DNA of 7,040 bases from JAWXTS01 sp044433305 (GTDB lineage: Bacteria; Bacteroidota; Bacteroidia; Bacteroidales; Rikenellaceae), in assembly GCA_044433305.1 (NCBI GenBank), contig JAWXTS010000083.1:1-7040 (forward strand), given 5' to 3'. The translations under genes were made by a program, and so were the position numbers. The stretch's first letter is position 1. Each line of letters begins with the position of its first letter. A model generated the notes under the pieces. The model searched no databases. It was not told where the DNA came from and worked only from the letters and a program-made list of their open reading frames with translations. Positions 1 through 6,002 of this stretch are shown here, piece after piece.

Positions 1-399
1 CACAAATGGTTTATGGGCAAGCAGGCCGGAACTTCGGTACGCTCAACTCTAGTGTCAGAGCAGTTTATACGCCCTGACAGCTCACGCATCTACAACCCTA
101 AGGCGCGACTGCTGTGGCTGGGTGCCGAGCTAACACCAACCGAGCAAGGCGTAGAGGTCAACACAAACTCTAGCTTCAAGCATCTGAACTTCACTGCCCC
201 CGAGCGTGACTTCCTTGTAGAGATAACAGACCTAGCCAGTGAGCTTGACTCTGTAATCACCTTTGAGCAGGCGCATGGCATCTTCGATAAGCACTGTGCC
301 GATGGCAAGAACCAAGGTAGTAAGAACGCCACATTCCTAGAATTTTACCACTCTAAGAAATGGGATATTCTACGTGGCTATGGACTAATACAGATATAA
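1..399 (+). CDS. C-terminal part of an unidentified protein (5' end outside the window)
   Basis: The frame is open to the left edge (reads H-K-W-F before the first Met at base 13) and ends in TAA at 397-399, so this is the last 132 codons of a longer gene and the Met at 13 need not be a start. I do not recognise the family with confidence. The visible part has a beta-rich stretch (YNPKARLLWLGAELTP), then an acidic helical stretch (TAPERDFLVEITDLASELDS), then a tail ending WDILRGYGLIQI. That layout resembles a C-terminal winged-helix domain such as those closing cupin/JmjC-type ribosomal oxygenases, but this is only a resemblance by eye. No signal peptide, membrane segment or metal motif is visible in the fragment. 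It is followed after only 18 bases by the SDR gene on the same strand, so the two are probably co-transcribed. Confidence 0.75.
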   Translation, partial: HKWFMGKQAGTSVRSTLVSEQFIRPDSSRIYNPKARLLWLGAELTPTEQGVEVNTNSSFKHLNFTAPERDFLVEITDLASELDSVITFEQAHGIFDKHCADGKNQGSKNATFLEFYHSKKWDILRGYGLIQI

Positions 400-417
400 A
401 ATTAAAAATATAAAGCC

Positions 418-1230
418 ATGAATTTCAAGAACAAAGTTGTTTTAATAACGGGTGCCTCATCAGGAATAGGCCTTGCCCTCTGTCACGAATTTGCTAAAGG
501 TGGTGCCATGGTTGCTATGGGTGCACGCCAAGAGGATAAGCTTGCAGAGCTAGCCACAGAGCTAGAAAAGTCTGGCATCCACACCTATTTCAAGGGCACC
601 GATGTATCTAAAGAAGAAGACTGCAAGGCTCTTGTCGAGGGTACAGTTGCCAAGTTTGGACGTATAGACATTTTGATATGCAATGCAGGAATCTCTATGC
701 GTGCATTGTTCGATGATGTGGACCTAGATGTCCTAAAGCGACTTATGGATGTCAACTTCTGGGGCACGGTCTACTGCACAAAATATGCACTGCCTTACCT
801 TCAGCAGGCACAAGGTTCATTGGTTGGAGTATCTTCTGTGGCTGGGTTCCATGGTCTTCCTGCACGCACAGGCTACTCAGCATCAAAATATGCTATGCAC
901 GGTTTCCTAGAGACTATACGTATCGAGAACCTGAAAAAAGGACTCCACGTCATGATTGCTGCACCTGGATTCACGGCCTCAAACGTTCGCTTCTCGGCAC
1001 TTACAGCCGACGGCACTCAGCAAGGAGGCTCGCCACGTGACGAAAAGAACATGATGACTGCCGAGGAGGTGGCTCACCGCATTGCCGTAGGTATCACCAA
1101 ACACAAACGCACCCTACTAATGGAGTTTCAAGGTCGCGCAACAAACATCATCAAGAAGTTTGCACCATCGCTACTAGACAAGCTATTTTATAGCCATATG
1201 GCCAAAGAGCCAGATTCTCCACTGAAATAA
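418..1230 (+). CDS. Short-chain dehydrogenase/reductase (SDR family), probably NADP(H)-dependent
   Basis: A complete 270-residue classical SDR, predicted to be a cytoplasmic oxidoreductase acting on an alcohol/carbonyl substrate that the sequence does not identify. The Rossmann glycine motif TGASSGIG is at residues 11-18, the adenine-site Asp at 62 (TDVS), and NAG at 89-91. The catalytic tetrad is Asn113, Ser140, Tyr153 and Lys157 (YSASK), followed by the PG motif at 183-184. The basic Arg37 at the end of the second strand, where NAD-specific enzymes usually carry an acidic residue, argues for NADP(H). The length is slightly above the usual 250 because of a basic C-terminal tail after residue 225. 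The start is supported by the motif placement 10 residues in; no clear Shine-Dalgarno is seen in the A/T-rich 18-base gap to the upstream gene. Family assignment is firm; substrate is unknown. Confidence 0.95.
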   Translation: MNFKNKVVLITGASSGIGLALCHEFAKGGAMVAMGARQEDKLAELATELEKSGIHTYFKGTDVSKEEDCKALVEGTVAKFGRIDILICNAGISMRALFDDVDLDVLKRLMDVNFWGTVYCTKYALPYLQQAQGSLVGVSSVAGFHGLPARTGYSASKYAMHGFLETIRIENLKKGLHVMIAAPGFTASNVRFSALTADGTQQGGSPRDEKNMMTAEEVAHRIAVGITKHKRTLLMEFQGRATNIIKKFAPSLLDKLFYSHMAKEPDSPLK

Positions 1231-1236
1231 GAAAAT

Positions 1237-1360
1237 AGGATGACAAATAAGCACTCATCTGCTGCCTTACTAGATTTCGAATTCTGTCCTCACATACTTT
1301 AGGTATGCTGCGGAGAACTAAAAATCAGAGCGTTGCAGCTAAATGCTTATTAACCATCCT
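1237..1360. repeat. Long imperfect palindrome (about 124 bases) after the SDR gene
   Basis: The interval folds on itself through successive paired blocks sharing one centre: AGGATG (1237-1242) with CATCCT (1355-1360), AATAAGCA (1246-1253) with TGCTTATT (1344-1351), GCTGC (1261-1265) with GCAGC (1335-1339), GATTT (1273-1277) with AAATC (1322-1326), TTCT (1282-1285) with AGAA (1314-1317), and CATAC (1293-1297) with GTATG (1303-1307) around a 5-base loop. The blocks are separated by short mismatched stretches. No T-run follows, so it is not a simple terminator. It could be a dispersed palindromic repeat, a degenerate miniature mobile element or a structured 3' UTR. No significant open frame lies inside it. 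Confidence 0.55.
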
Positions 1361-1377
1361 TACTAAATAAGTGAAGA

Positions 1378-1420
1378 GAATGACCAACAAGTTATACTAT
1401 GGTCATTCCCTTTTTATTTT
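1378..1420. terminator. Hairpin terminator between the convergent SDR and repeat-protein genes
   Basis: The 9-bp perfect stem GAATGACCA (1378-1386) / TGGTCATTC (1400-1408) encloses a 13-base loop and is followed on the plus strand by CCTTTTTATTTT, a good intrinsic-terminator layout. It lies about 150 bases after the SDR stop codon. Read on the minus strand it begins 16 bases after the stop of the repeat-protein gene, with a weaker pyrimidine-rich tail. It therefore probably ends plus-strand transcription and may also serve the minus strand. Confidence 0.75.
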
Positions 1421-1423
1421 GAG

Positions 1424-2026
1424 CTAGCGCGACATAACACGGTTTCGAGCAGTAATATTAAAGTCTATTCCATCGACACTGATTTTGGCATGTCCTGATT
1501 TTGGTCTGCCCGCAAGGTCGCTATCACCAAAGCCTGAGAAGTACTCGTATTTATGCCTACCTATGGACTTTAGTTTGCCAGCCTCATATTTATTAAAATC
1601 TGAGTAGTAGCTAATCTTAACGCCAGCAACAGATTTCAGCTTGCCAGCCTCATAGTCATGGAAACCTGAGTAGTAAGTAATAGCCTTGCCGCCTATGCTC
1701 TTTATCTTGCCGGCCTCATAGTCATTGAAAGTTGAATAGTAGGTGAACGACACCGAACCTATTTTCTTTATCTTGCCAGCTTCGTGTCTGCTGAAGCTAG
1801 AATAATATTCAAATCCAACATTATGGCTGTCATAAACTCTTCTATTAGACGCTCTTACAATGTTGCCATAGGAATCGACAACCACAACTCCCAAGCCTTC
1901 GACAAAAACGCCAAATGTAACTTTGCTACCATCCATACTAATAGATACCGTATTAATCTGAGCCATCAAATCGTGCGACAGTAGCATACAGCATAAGAAG
2001 ATGAGTACTTTTTTGATTGTTTTCAT
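1424..2026 (-). CDS. Secreted protein of unknown function with five 22-residue tandem repeats
   Basis: I do not recognise a named family. From the preferred ATG at 2026 the product is 200 residues. It begins with a typical signal peptide (MKTIKKVLIFLCCMLLSHDLMAQ, probable signal peptidase I cleavage after AQ near residue 23), so it should be exported to the periplasm or surface. Residues 25-65 look like a small beta domain. Residues 74-183 hold five consecutive 22-residue units of pattern YYSxFxxYEAGKxKSIGxxxIx; the last is degenerate (YFSGFGDSDLAGRPKS). The frame continues upstream to an ATG at 2074, but that start would lie upstream of the promoter at 2041-2071 and would put a charged segment before the signal peptide, so 2026 is chosen. 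Similar Tyr/Gly/Lys repeats occur in uncharacterised Bacteroidetes proteins as far as I recall. The gene is monocistronic. Confidence 0.85.
   Translation of the reverse strand: MKTIKKVLIFLCCMLLSHDLMAQINTVSISMDGSKVTFGVFVEGLGVVVVDSYGNIVRASNRRVYDSHNVGFEYYSSFSRHEAGKIKKIGSVSFTYYSTFNDYEAGKIKSIGGKAITYYSGFHDYEAGKLKSVAGVKISYYSDFNKYEAGKLKSIGRHKYEYFSGFGDSDLAGRPKSGHAKISVDGIDFNITARNRVMSR
1478..1807 (-). repeat. Five in-frame 66-bp tandem repeats within the secreted-protein gene
   Basis: Five units of 66 bases each encode the 22-residue YYSxF...YEAGK.KSIG repeat. On the plus strand the words TTGCCAGCCTCATA or TTGCCGGCCTCATAGTCA recur at 66-base intervals (around 1575, 1641 and 1707). The first four units are well conserved and the unit nearest the stop codon is diverged. 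Such arrays can change copy number by recombination or slippage. Confidence 0.85.
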
Positions 2027-2040
2027 AATAACCATTTTTT

Positions 2041-2071
2041 CAAAGATACGTCTTATTTTTAACAAAAGCAA
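2041..2071 (-). promoter_or_regulatory. Bacteroidetes-type promoter for the repeat-protein gene
   Basis: On the minus strand, TATCTTTG (plus 2041-2048) matches the Bacteroidetes -7 consensus TAnnTTTG, and TTG (plus 2069-2071) lies 20 bases upstream at the -33 position. Transcription would begin near 2034, leaving a very short A-rich leader before the ATG at 2026. This placement decides the start codon of the gene. It also lies just upstream of the divergent C26 gene, so the two share a regulatory interval. Confidence 0.65.
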
Positions 2072-2091
2072 CACCGTATGTATAATTTCAT

Positions 2092-2099
2092 TACCTTTA
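2092..2099 (+). promoter_or_regulatory. Possible -7 element of the stand-alone C26 gene
   Basis: TACCTTTA matches TAnnTTTG at all but the last base and lies about 20 bases before the ATG at 2119. No TTTG or TTG is present at the expected -33 distance, so this is only a weak candidate. Transcription from it would leave a leader of about a dozen bases. Confidence 0.3.
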
Positions 2100-2118
2100 T
2101 GGTCCTAATCCAAGGCTA

Positions 2119-2862
2119 ATGAATATGGAGAATCTAAAACCAATCATAGGAGTCATTCCTCTGTGGGACGACAGCAAGGACAGCATCTGGATGCTTCCCG
2201 GATATATGGATGCTATAAAACAGGCAGGCGGCATACCGATAATCTTTCCGCTAGAAGCCTCACCTCAAGATATTTATCAGCTATGCAGCATGTGCAATGG
2301 CTTTCTGTTTACTGGCGGACACGACGTGAATCCCGCGCTCTACTCACAGCCCAAAAGTGATAAATGTGGCACACCAAACGATAAGCGCGACTATCTCGAA
2401 AGCGGCGTCTTTAATTATGCCCTAGAGAACGACATGCCAGTACTAGGAATATGCAGGGGCATACAACTTATAAACGTTCTGTGTGGTGGTTCTCTATACC
2501 AAGATTTACCAAGTGAGCACATCCACAAAAATAAAGTAAGCCACCAGATGACAGCACCCTATAATAGATCGTGGCATACGGTTAGCATTATAGAGGGTAG
2601 TCCGCTCGCTGAGCTATCAGACAGCTTAGTGGTAGGTGTAAACAGCTACCACCACCAAGCCATCAAGGAGTTATCTCCAAAGCTAGAGGCCATGGCCCTG
2701 TCTGAGGATGGACTTATTGAGGCTATTTATATGCCAGACAAGCGTTTCATTCAGGCCGTGCAGTGGCATCCAGAGTTCAACTTCTTCTGCGATGAACTTT
2801 CTTCTAAGATTATCCTATCTTTTATACAAGCCAGCAGCTCTCTACCAGAAGATATAAGATAG
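2119..2862 (+). CDS. Stand-alone gamma-glutamyl hydrolase / class I glutamine-amidotransferase-like peptidase (C26, PuuD-like)
   Basis: A 247-residue protein of the C26/PuuD family, which cleaves gamma-glutamyl amide bonds (for example gamma-glutamyl-GABA or other gamma-glutamyl compounds) in the cytoplasm. Visible hallmarks are the oxyanion-loop GGHD at 66-69, conserved Arg90-Asp91, the nucleophile elbow GICRG at 110-114 with Cys112, NSYHHQA at 175-181, and the catalytic His217/Glu219 in AVQWHPEF. All triad residues are present and the length is typical. There is no signal peptide. Start choice: the ATG at 2119 has a weak purine run (AAGG) a few bases upstream; a second ATG at 2125 would remove only two residues. 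It is probably monocistronic and converges on the SpmA/B-like gene, overlapping it by 21 bases. It is paralogous to the N-terminal half of the fusion gene at 4074-5804. The exact substrate cannot be read from sequence. Confidence 0.93.
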   Translation: MNMENLKPIIGVIPLWDDSKDSIWMLPGYMDAIKQAGGIPIIFPLEASPQDIYQLCSMCNGFLFTGGHDVNPALYSQPKSDKCGTPNDKRDYLESGVFNYALENDMPVLGICRGIQLINVLCGGSLYQDLPSEHIHKNKVSHQMTAPYNRSWHTVSIIEGSPLAELSDSLVVGVNSYHHQAIKELSPKLEAMALSEDGLIEAIYMPDKRFIQAVQWHPEFNFFCDELSSKIILSFIQASSSLPEDIR

Positions 2863-4071
2863 AGCCACGGCCGAGACAATACCCATGAAATCAGCAATCA
2901 AAGAATAGCTGAGCGTGTAGCGTATGCGCTTGATGGCTACCGAGCCAAAATAGAGGGCCACCACATAGAATGTAGTGTCGGTAGAGCCTTGGACCAAGCA
3001 CGCCAAACGTCCAACAAACGAGTCGGCACCATAGTTATTCATGGCATCTATCATCATTCCGCGAGCACCGCTACCACTAAGCGGCTTCATAAACATTGTG
3101 GGCAAGGCCCCTGTAAACTCTGAGTTCAGCCCCAGCGACTCGACTGCGCTTGCTATGCCGCCAATAAGGTAGTCCATGGCTCCCGAAGCCCTGAAAACAC
3201 CTATGGCAACCAGTATGGCAACCAGATAAGGTATTATTGTTATTGCTGTTTTAAATCCGTCTTTGGCTCCCTCGATAAAATTTTCGTATACATTGACACG
3301 CCTCACAAGCCCCATAACAATAAACAAAGTTATGACTCCCATAAGCAGCATATTAGAAACTATGGTCGCCCCAGAGGATAGAGCCTGCTTGTCGCCCGAG
3401 GTAAAGAGCCACGTCACCGCAACGATAAACACCACAAAGGACAACAGCGGAACCAAGATGGCACGCTGCAAGAGGTTTATGTTCTGCTTTATGGCGGTAA
3501 GAATTATGGCGGTAAGGGTCGACACTCCCGTAGCAATCATTATAGGCACAAACACATCGGCAGGATTGGCAGCCCCCAGCTGAGCACGATACATCATCAC
3601 GGTCACTGGCAGCAGAGTAAGCCCCGAAGCATTAATCATAAGAAACATAATCATAGAGTTGCTGGCCGTAGACTTGTCTTTATTCAGCACCTGCAACTGC
3701 TGCATGATATTAAGACCTATGGGTGTTGCGGCATTATCAAGCCCCAGCAGGTTGGCCGAGAAGCTCATAAACATAGAACCTGTAACAGGGTGCCCCTGTG
3801 GAATCTCTGGAAACAACTTGCTAAACATGGGTGCCGCCCAACGTGCCAAAACAGACACTACCCCAGCCTTCTCTCCTATGCGCATAATGCCCAACCACAG
3901 ACAAAGCACACCCGTAAGACCTATCGAAATATCGAAGCCCAACTTAGCATAGTTGAAGGTTTCGTTCACCATATCGGCAAATAGTTCACCGCTGCCTGTT
4001 AGAAGAGCACTCACCGCAGCCACACCAAATGCTATAACAAAGAATGCTGCCCAAATATAATTCAACACCAT
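2842..4071 (-). CDS. SpmA/SpmB-like fused membrane protein (nucleoside-recognition / Gate domain)
   Basis: A 409-residue hydrophobic protein with about eight or more predicted membrane segments (roughly residues 3-23, 47-66, 141-161, 173-194, 205-224, 238-256, 275-295 and 390-408). The N-terminal half (about 1-200) resembles SpmA, including NLLGLDNAATPIG at 107-119 and INASGLTLLPVT at 146-157. The C-terminal half (about 205-409) resembles SpmB, including KPLSGSGARG at 329-338 and QGSTDTTFYV at 361-370. In Bacillus these are two separate spore-maturation proteins; the fused form is known in non-sporulating bacteria and is usually annotated as a nucleoside-recognition protein, with transport suspected but the substrate unproven. 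The gene starts 2 bases after the stop of the C26-M19 fusion gene, so the two are an operon and probably translationally coupled. Linkage to peptidases suggests transport of a peptide or amino-acid derivative, which is inference. Confidence 0.9.
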   Translation of the reverse strand: MVLNYIWAAFFVIAFGVAAVSALLTGSGELFADMVNETFNYAKLGFDISIGLTGVLCLWLGIMRIGEKAGVVSVLARWAAPMFSKLFPEIPQGHPVTGSMFMSFSANLLGLDNAATPIGLNIMQQLQVLNKDKSTASNSMIMFLMINASGLTLLPVTVMMYRAQLGAANPADVFVPIMIATGVSTLTAIILTAIKQNINLLQRAILVPLLSFVVFIVAVTWLFTSGDKQALSSGATIVSNMLLMGVITLFIVMGLVRRVNVYENFIEGAKDGFKTAITIIPYLVAILVAIGVFRASGAMDYLIGGIASAVESLGLNSEFTGALPTMFMKPLSGSGARGMMIDAMNNYGADSFVGRLACLVQGSTDTTFYVVALYFGSVAIKRIRYTLSYSLIADFMGIVSAVALSYIFW

Positions 4072-4073
4072 GA

Positions 4074-5804
4074 TTACTTAAGATTCTGCGAAAGTACTCG
4101 CAATATATTACCACCCATTATTTTTGCAATATCGTCTTGCTTGTGCCCCTTGCGCAGAAGCTCAACCGTAAGACACGTAAACTCGTTGGCTCCATCAAAG
4201 CCTATAACACCACCATCGCCATCAAAGTCAGAACCTATGCCCACATGGTTATAACCCACCAAGCTCACAGCATGCTCAATATGCGATACTATGTCATGGA
4301 CAGTTGCCTCTCTATCGCTAGCCAAGAACCCTCCATAGCCACATATCTGCACCACGCCACCTGCTTTGGCTATGGCAACGATGGCCTCATCAGATAGATT
4401 ACGTCTATGGTCACAAAGAGCCTTACATGACGAGTGCGAAGCAATGATGGGTTGCTTGCTTAACGCTACGGCCTGCATAGTAGTCTGCTCAGAGCTATGA
4501 GAGATGTCCACCGTGATGCCAAGGTAGTTCATTCGCGCAATGACCTTACGCCCAAACTCGCTCAGGCCACCAAAGGGTTTCTCACCTGCTGCTGAGTCAC
4601 ATATAGCATTAGAGCCATTATGACAAAGCGTAATATACACCACACCAAGCTCTTTGAATACATCCAAATTATCTAGGTTATCGCCCAGAGCCAAGCCATT
4701 CTCTATGCCCAGCATAACAGACTTTAACCCTCTGCTTTTGGCATCCAACAGCTGCTCTACATCTCTGACGACCACCATGCTATCACCATGTTTAGAAACA
4801 TCTTCAACAAATCGGTTTAATATACCTATGGCCTTATCATAAGCCTGATGAGCAGGGGTCGACTGAGGGATATAAGCCACCGTGATAGTTGCGTCAACAA
4901 AACCCTCTTCCATCTTTATGATATCGACCTTGGCCTCACTATTACGCCTAGACAAATCAAAACCGCCCTTGGCATAAAGCATGGGCGTGTCACAATGAGA
5001 ATCTACCACAGGGAAAATGTTGTGTATCCTCTTTGCCTGAGCGTATAATCGTGCCTCAGCCACAAAGAATTCGAACAGTCGTTTCATGGCCGCATTATCT
5101 CCGTCAGCAGCCATATTCTCGGGATGCCACTGCACCGCTATTATCTTATGGTTTGGGTATGCCTCGACAGCCTCGACCAGATTATCCGATGAGAGCGCCA
5201 CAACCTTAAGCGAAGGAGCGATATCCTTCAAGCCCTGATGATGGCGCGAGTTGACCGATATATTTGTGGTTTGTAGAATCTTGTGCAATAGAGACCCCTG
5301 CTCAATCTGCACATCATGAACCCCAAGGTGCTTATTGGTCAACACCGAATGGTTGAGTGGAGCTACGGGGTATTCGCTTGGCAGGTCCTGATATATGTCA
5401 CCCCCCAAGGCTATATTAATAAGCTGGAAGCCACGGCAGATTCCAAATATCGGCACACCACAATTTATAGCCATACGCAAGAGCATAAACTCGTGGTAGT
5501 CGCGCTCGGCATTACATTCTGTAAGTTCGCCAAGGTCCTGACCCCCAAAATAATGAGCATCGACATCAGCACCACCACTGAATAACACGCCATCGACATT
5601 CATCATAATGGCCTTCAGGGCTGCATACTCACATACATGAGGCACAATGAGCGGGGCACCGCCAGCATTTATAATCGCCTTGCAATAGGCTTTATGTAGG
5701 GCCGAGTTTTCGTCTATAACATTGGCTGAGATGGCAATTAGCGGACGCCTCACACCAAGCTCAACACACTGATTATCAAACCCTTTATTAAAATCAAAAA
5801 TCAT
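4074..5804 (-). CDS. Bifunctional C26 gamma-glutamyl hydrolase - M19 dipeptidase fusion
   Basis: A 576-residue two-domain enzyme. Residues 20-250 form a C26/PuuD-like domain with GGAD at 77-80, Arg101-Asp102, nucleophile Cys123 in GICRG (121-125), NSRHHQG at 185-191 and His227/Glu229 in AVQWHPEN. Residues 265-575 form an M19 membrane/renal dipeptidase domain. Its zinc ligands are His270 and Asp272 (DSHCD), bridging Glu368 (GIENG), and His436 (DISHS) and His457 (ASHSS). Substrate-site Arg468 and catalytic-region Asp526 (GIGSDFDGDG) are also present, and the spacing follows human renal dipeptidase. Both active sites look intact. There is no signal peptide, so it should be cytoplasmic. AGAGAG lies just before the ATG and a promoter at 5847-5878 gives a leader of about 36 bases. 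The likely role is two-step breakdown of gamma-glutamyl peptides to dipeptide and then amino acids; the actual substrate (glutathione-like, cell-wall-derived or other) is not shown. Confidence 0.93.
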   Translation of the reverse strand: MIFDFNKGFDNQCVELGVRRPLIAISANVIDENSALHKAYCKAIINAGGAPLIVPHVCEYAALKAIMMNVDGVLFSGGADVDAHYFGGQDLGELTECNAERDYHEFMLLRMAINCGVPIFGICRGFQLINIALGGDIYQDLPSEYPVAPLNHSVLTNKHLGVHDVQIEQGSLLHKILQTTNISVNSRHHQGLKDIAPSLKVVALSSDNLVEAVEAYPNHKIIAVQWHPENMAADGDNAAMKRLFEFFVAEARLYAQAKRIHNIFPVVDSHCDTPMLYAKGGFDLSRRNSEAKVDIIKMEEGFVDATITVAYIPQSTPAHQAYDKAIGILNRFVEDVSKHGDSMVVVRDVEQLLDAKSRGLKSVMLGIENGLALGDNLDNLDVFKELGVVYITLCHNGSNAICDSAAGEKPFGGLSEFGRKVIARMNYLGITVDISHSSEQTTMQAVALSKQPIIASHSSCKALCDHRRNLSDEAIVAIAKAGGVVQICGYGGFLASDREATVHDIVSHIEHAVSLVGYNHVGIGSDFDGDGGVIGFDGANEFTCLTVELLRKGHKQDDIAKIMGGNILRVLSQNLK

Positions 5805-5813
5805 ACTCTCTCG
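5805..5813 (-). promoter_or_regulatory. Purine-rich ribosome-binding-like sequence before the fusion gene
   Basis: On the minus strand CGAGAGAGT directly precedes the ATG at 5804. It is the only Shine-Dalgarno-like stretch near a start in this window and supports this ATG as the start of the fusion gene. The match to the anti-SD is partial. Confidence 0.4.
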
Positions 5814-5846
5814 ATATTATGCACCCAGACACCGTGCTAATCAAAA

Positions 5847-5878
5847 CAAAGGTACAAATTAATATCTTGATTCACAAA
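5847..5878 (-). promoter_or_regulatory. Bacteroidetes-type promoter for the C26-M19 / SpmAB operon
   Basis: On the minus strand, TTTG (plus 5875-5878) is followed after exactly 20 bases by TACCTTTG (plus 5847-5854), an excellent match to the Bacteroidetes sigma -33/-7 consensus TTTG-N19/21-TAnnTTTG. Transcription would begin near 5840, giving a leader of about 36 bases before the ATG at 5804. It lies between the terminator of the upstream gene and the operon, as expected for an independent transcription unit. Confidence 0.75.
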
Positions 5879-5933
5879 GGTGATAAAAATATTGGAAATC
5901 TATAATCTATGTTTATCAGAGGTATCCTACATA

Positions 5934-5975
5934 AAACAACAATGGCGAGTGAATATCCACTCGCCATTGTTGTTT
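5934..5975. terminator. Strong 18-bp hairpin terminator after the surface-protein gene
   Basis: The perfect 18-bp inverted repeat AAACAACAATGGCGAGTG (5934-5951) and its complement (5958-5975) flank a 6-base loop. On the minus strand it begins 27 bases after the stop of the gene ending at 6003 and runs into GTTGTTTTATG, giving a modest T-tract. It should insulate the operon promoter at 5847-5878 from read-through. The stem is nearly symmetric, with TTGTTGTTTATCC on the plus strand, so it could work in both directions. Confidence 0.8.
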
Positions 5976-6002
5976 ATCCTATCGCTCAAAGAGCAATCAG
6001 GA

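Noticed and set aside
1237..1360. The long palindrome as the SDR terminator
   Set aside because: It is interrupted by mismatches and has no T-tract; the hairpin at 1378-1408 followed by CCTTTTTATTTT fits that role better.
1478..1807. 66-base periodic repeat as a possible CRISPR array
   Set aside because: The repeats are contiguous, in frame and encode a conserved 22-residue unit; there are no unique spacers between identical repeats.
2163..2360. Plus-strand open frame of 65 codons within the C26 gene
   Set aside because: It overlaps the real C26 frame in another phase and has no homology-like features.
3263..3583. Plus-strand open frame of 106 codons inside the SpmAB-like gene
   Set aside because: It is antisense to a clearly real membrane-protein gene and reads as a shadow of it.
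5316..5585. Plus-strand open frame of 89 codons
   Set aside because: Antisense to the C26 domain of the fusion gene, whose catalytic motifs prove the minus-strand frame.
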